Of a DNA stretch of 64,000 nt, positions 63,921 to 64,000 are shown in pieces. The stretch is from Solitalea longa (GTDB lineage Bacteria > Bacteroidota > Bacteroidia > Sphingobacteriales > Sphingobacteriaceae): NCBI RefSeq assembly GCF_002920915.1, contig NZ_PQVF01000006.1, positions 281,500 through 345,499 of the forward strand, given 5' to 3'. The position numbers were made by a program, and so were the translations under genes. The notes under the pieces were generated by a model. It was not told the DNA's origin and made no database searches. It saw only the letters and a program-made list of their open reading frames with translations. The stretch's first letter is position 1. Every line of letters starts with the position of its first letter.

Positions 63921-64000
63921 ATGGAAAAAAAGTTAGAACAAGACCAGTATTTAATTAGATTGCACAAGAAGAGTCGTTACGACAAGCGGCTGATTGTAAA
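63921..64000 (+). CDS. start of an unidentified gene, cut by the window end
   Basis: An ATG frame opens here and runs off the right edge: MEKKLEQDQYLIRLHKKSRY, then DKRLIV. The composition (charged, helical) is protein-like, but 26 residues are too few to assign. It is divergent from the 250-residue gene. Confidence 0.4.
   Translation, partial: MEKKLEQDQYLIRLHKKSRYDKRLIV

Noticed and set aside
1..64000. tRNA, rRNA or tmRNA genes
   Set aside because: No T-arm or rRNA-like sequence was seen by eye on either strand; a covariance search would be needed for certainty.

Overview
The window is chromosomal DNA of a Bacteroidota bacterium, most likely a Sphingobacteriales/Sphingobacteriaceae-type soil or water organism. 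The evidence is a SusC/SusD pair, a giant PKD-repeat adhesin with a gliding-motility-type C-terminus next to a PorP/SprF partner (type IX secretion), lipoprotein signals of Bacteroidota type, low-to-moderate GC, a near absence of Shine-Dalgarno sequences and several TAnnTTTG-like -7 boxes. No rRNA, tRNA or CRISPR array was seen. The genus call is inference.

Layout. 1-3.7 kb: the 3' end of a GH37 trehalase, a solitary HigA-like antitoxin, an NmrA-type oxidoreductase with an AraC regulator, and a HigBA toxin-antitoxin pair with a palindromic operator candidate. 3.9-7.1 kb: a run of small, same-strand lipoprotein and hypothetical genes with a COG4551-type phosphatase. 7.1-12.98 kb: YceH, ferritin, a NarL/TPR-kinase two-component system, a small outer-membrane barrel and a lipocalin-like lipoprotein. 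13-22 kb: a large TonB-receptor-like barrel (no clear partner), then a K+ channel-like protein, an AI-2E family permease and a complete tripartite efflux operon (TolC-HlyD-DHA2 MFS). 22.5-30.7 kb: SusC-SusD followed by three exported thioredoxin-fold proteins, closed by a strong terminator. 30.8-33.3 kb: a GT39/GT2 lipid-linked glycosyl-transfer pair. 33.7-34.7 kb: a Cys-rich exported protein and a barrel gene broken by one in-frame amber codon. 35.3-45.1 kb: the 2950-residue PKD/Ig-like T9SS protein plus PorP/SprF. 45.2-48.2 kb: an unknown exported protein and two endonuclease/exonuclease/phosphatase proteins, one exported and one cytoplasmic.

48.4-62.0 kb is the most unusual region, a type I restriction-modification island: hsdM-hsdS-[DUF2441-like]-[DUF262/HNH]-[DUF262, frameshifted]-[AlbA_2/HATPase/HTH]-hsdR-[YgjP metallopeptidase]. 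All genes are on the plus strand and tightly spaced. The cargo between hsdS and hsdR is bracketed by scars: a 34-bp near-perfect copy of the hsdS 3' end lies downstream of the DUF2441-like gene, and a 21-codon degenerate copy of the hsdR 5' end lies before the AlbA_2 gene. REP-like elements are read as protein inside hsdM (five 18-bp units) and at the start of hsdS. This suggests that accessory defence genes are loaded into the hsdS-hsdR gap by recombination between short copies of the flanking gene ends.

62-64 kb: a repeat-rich non-coding stretch (a long imperfect stem-loop and two identical 26-bp REP-like elements), an unknown 250-residue protein and the start of another gene running off the end.
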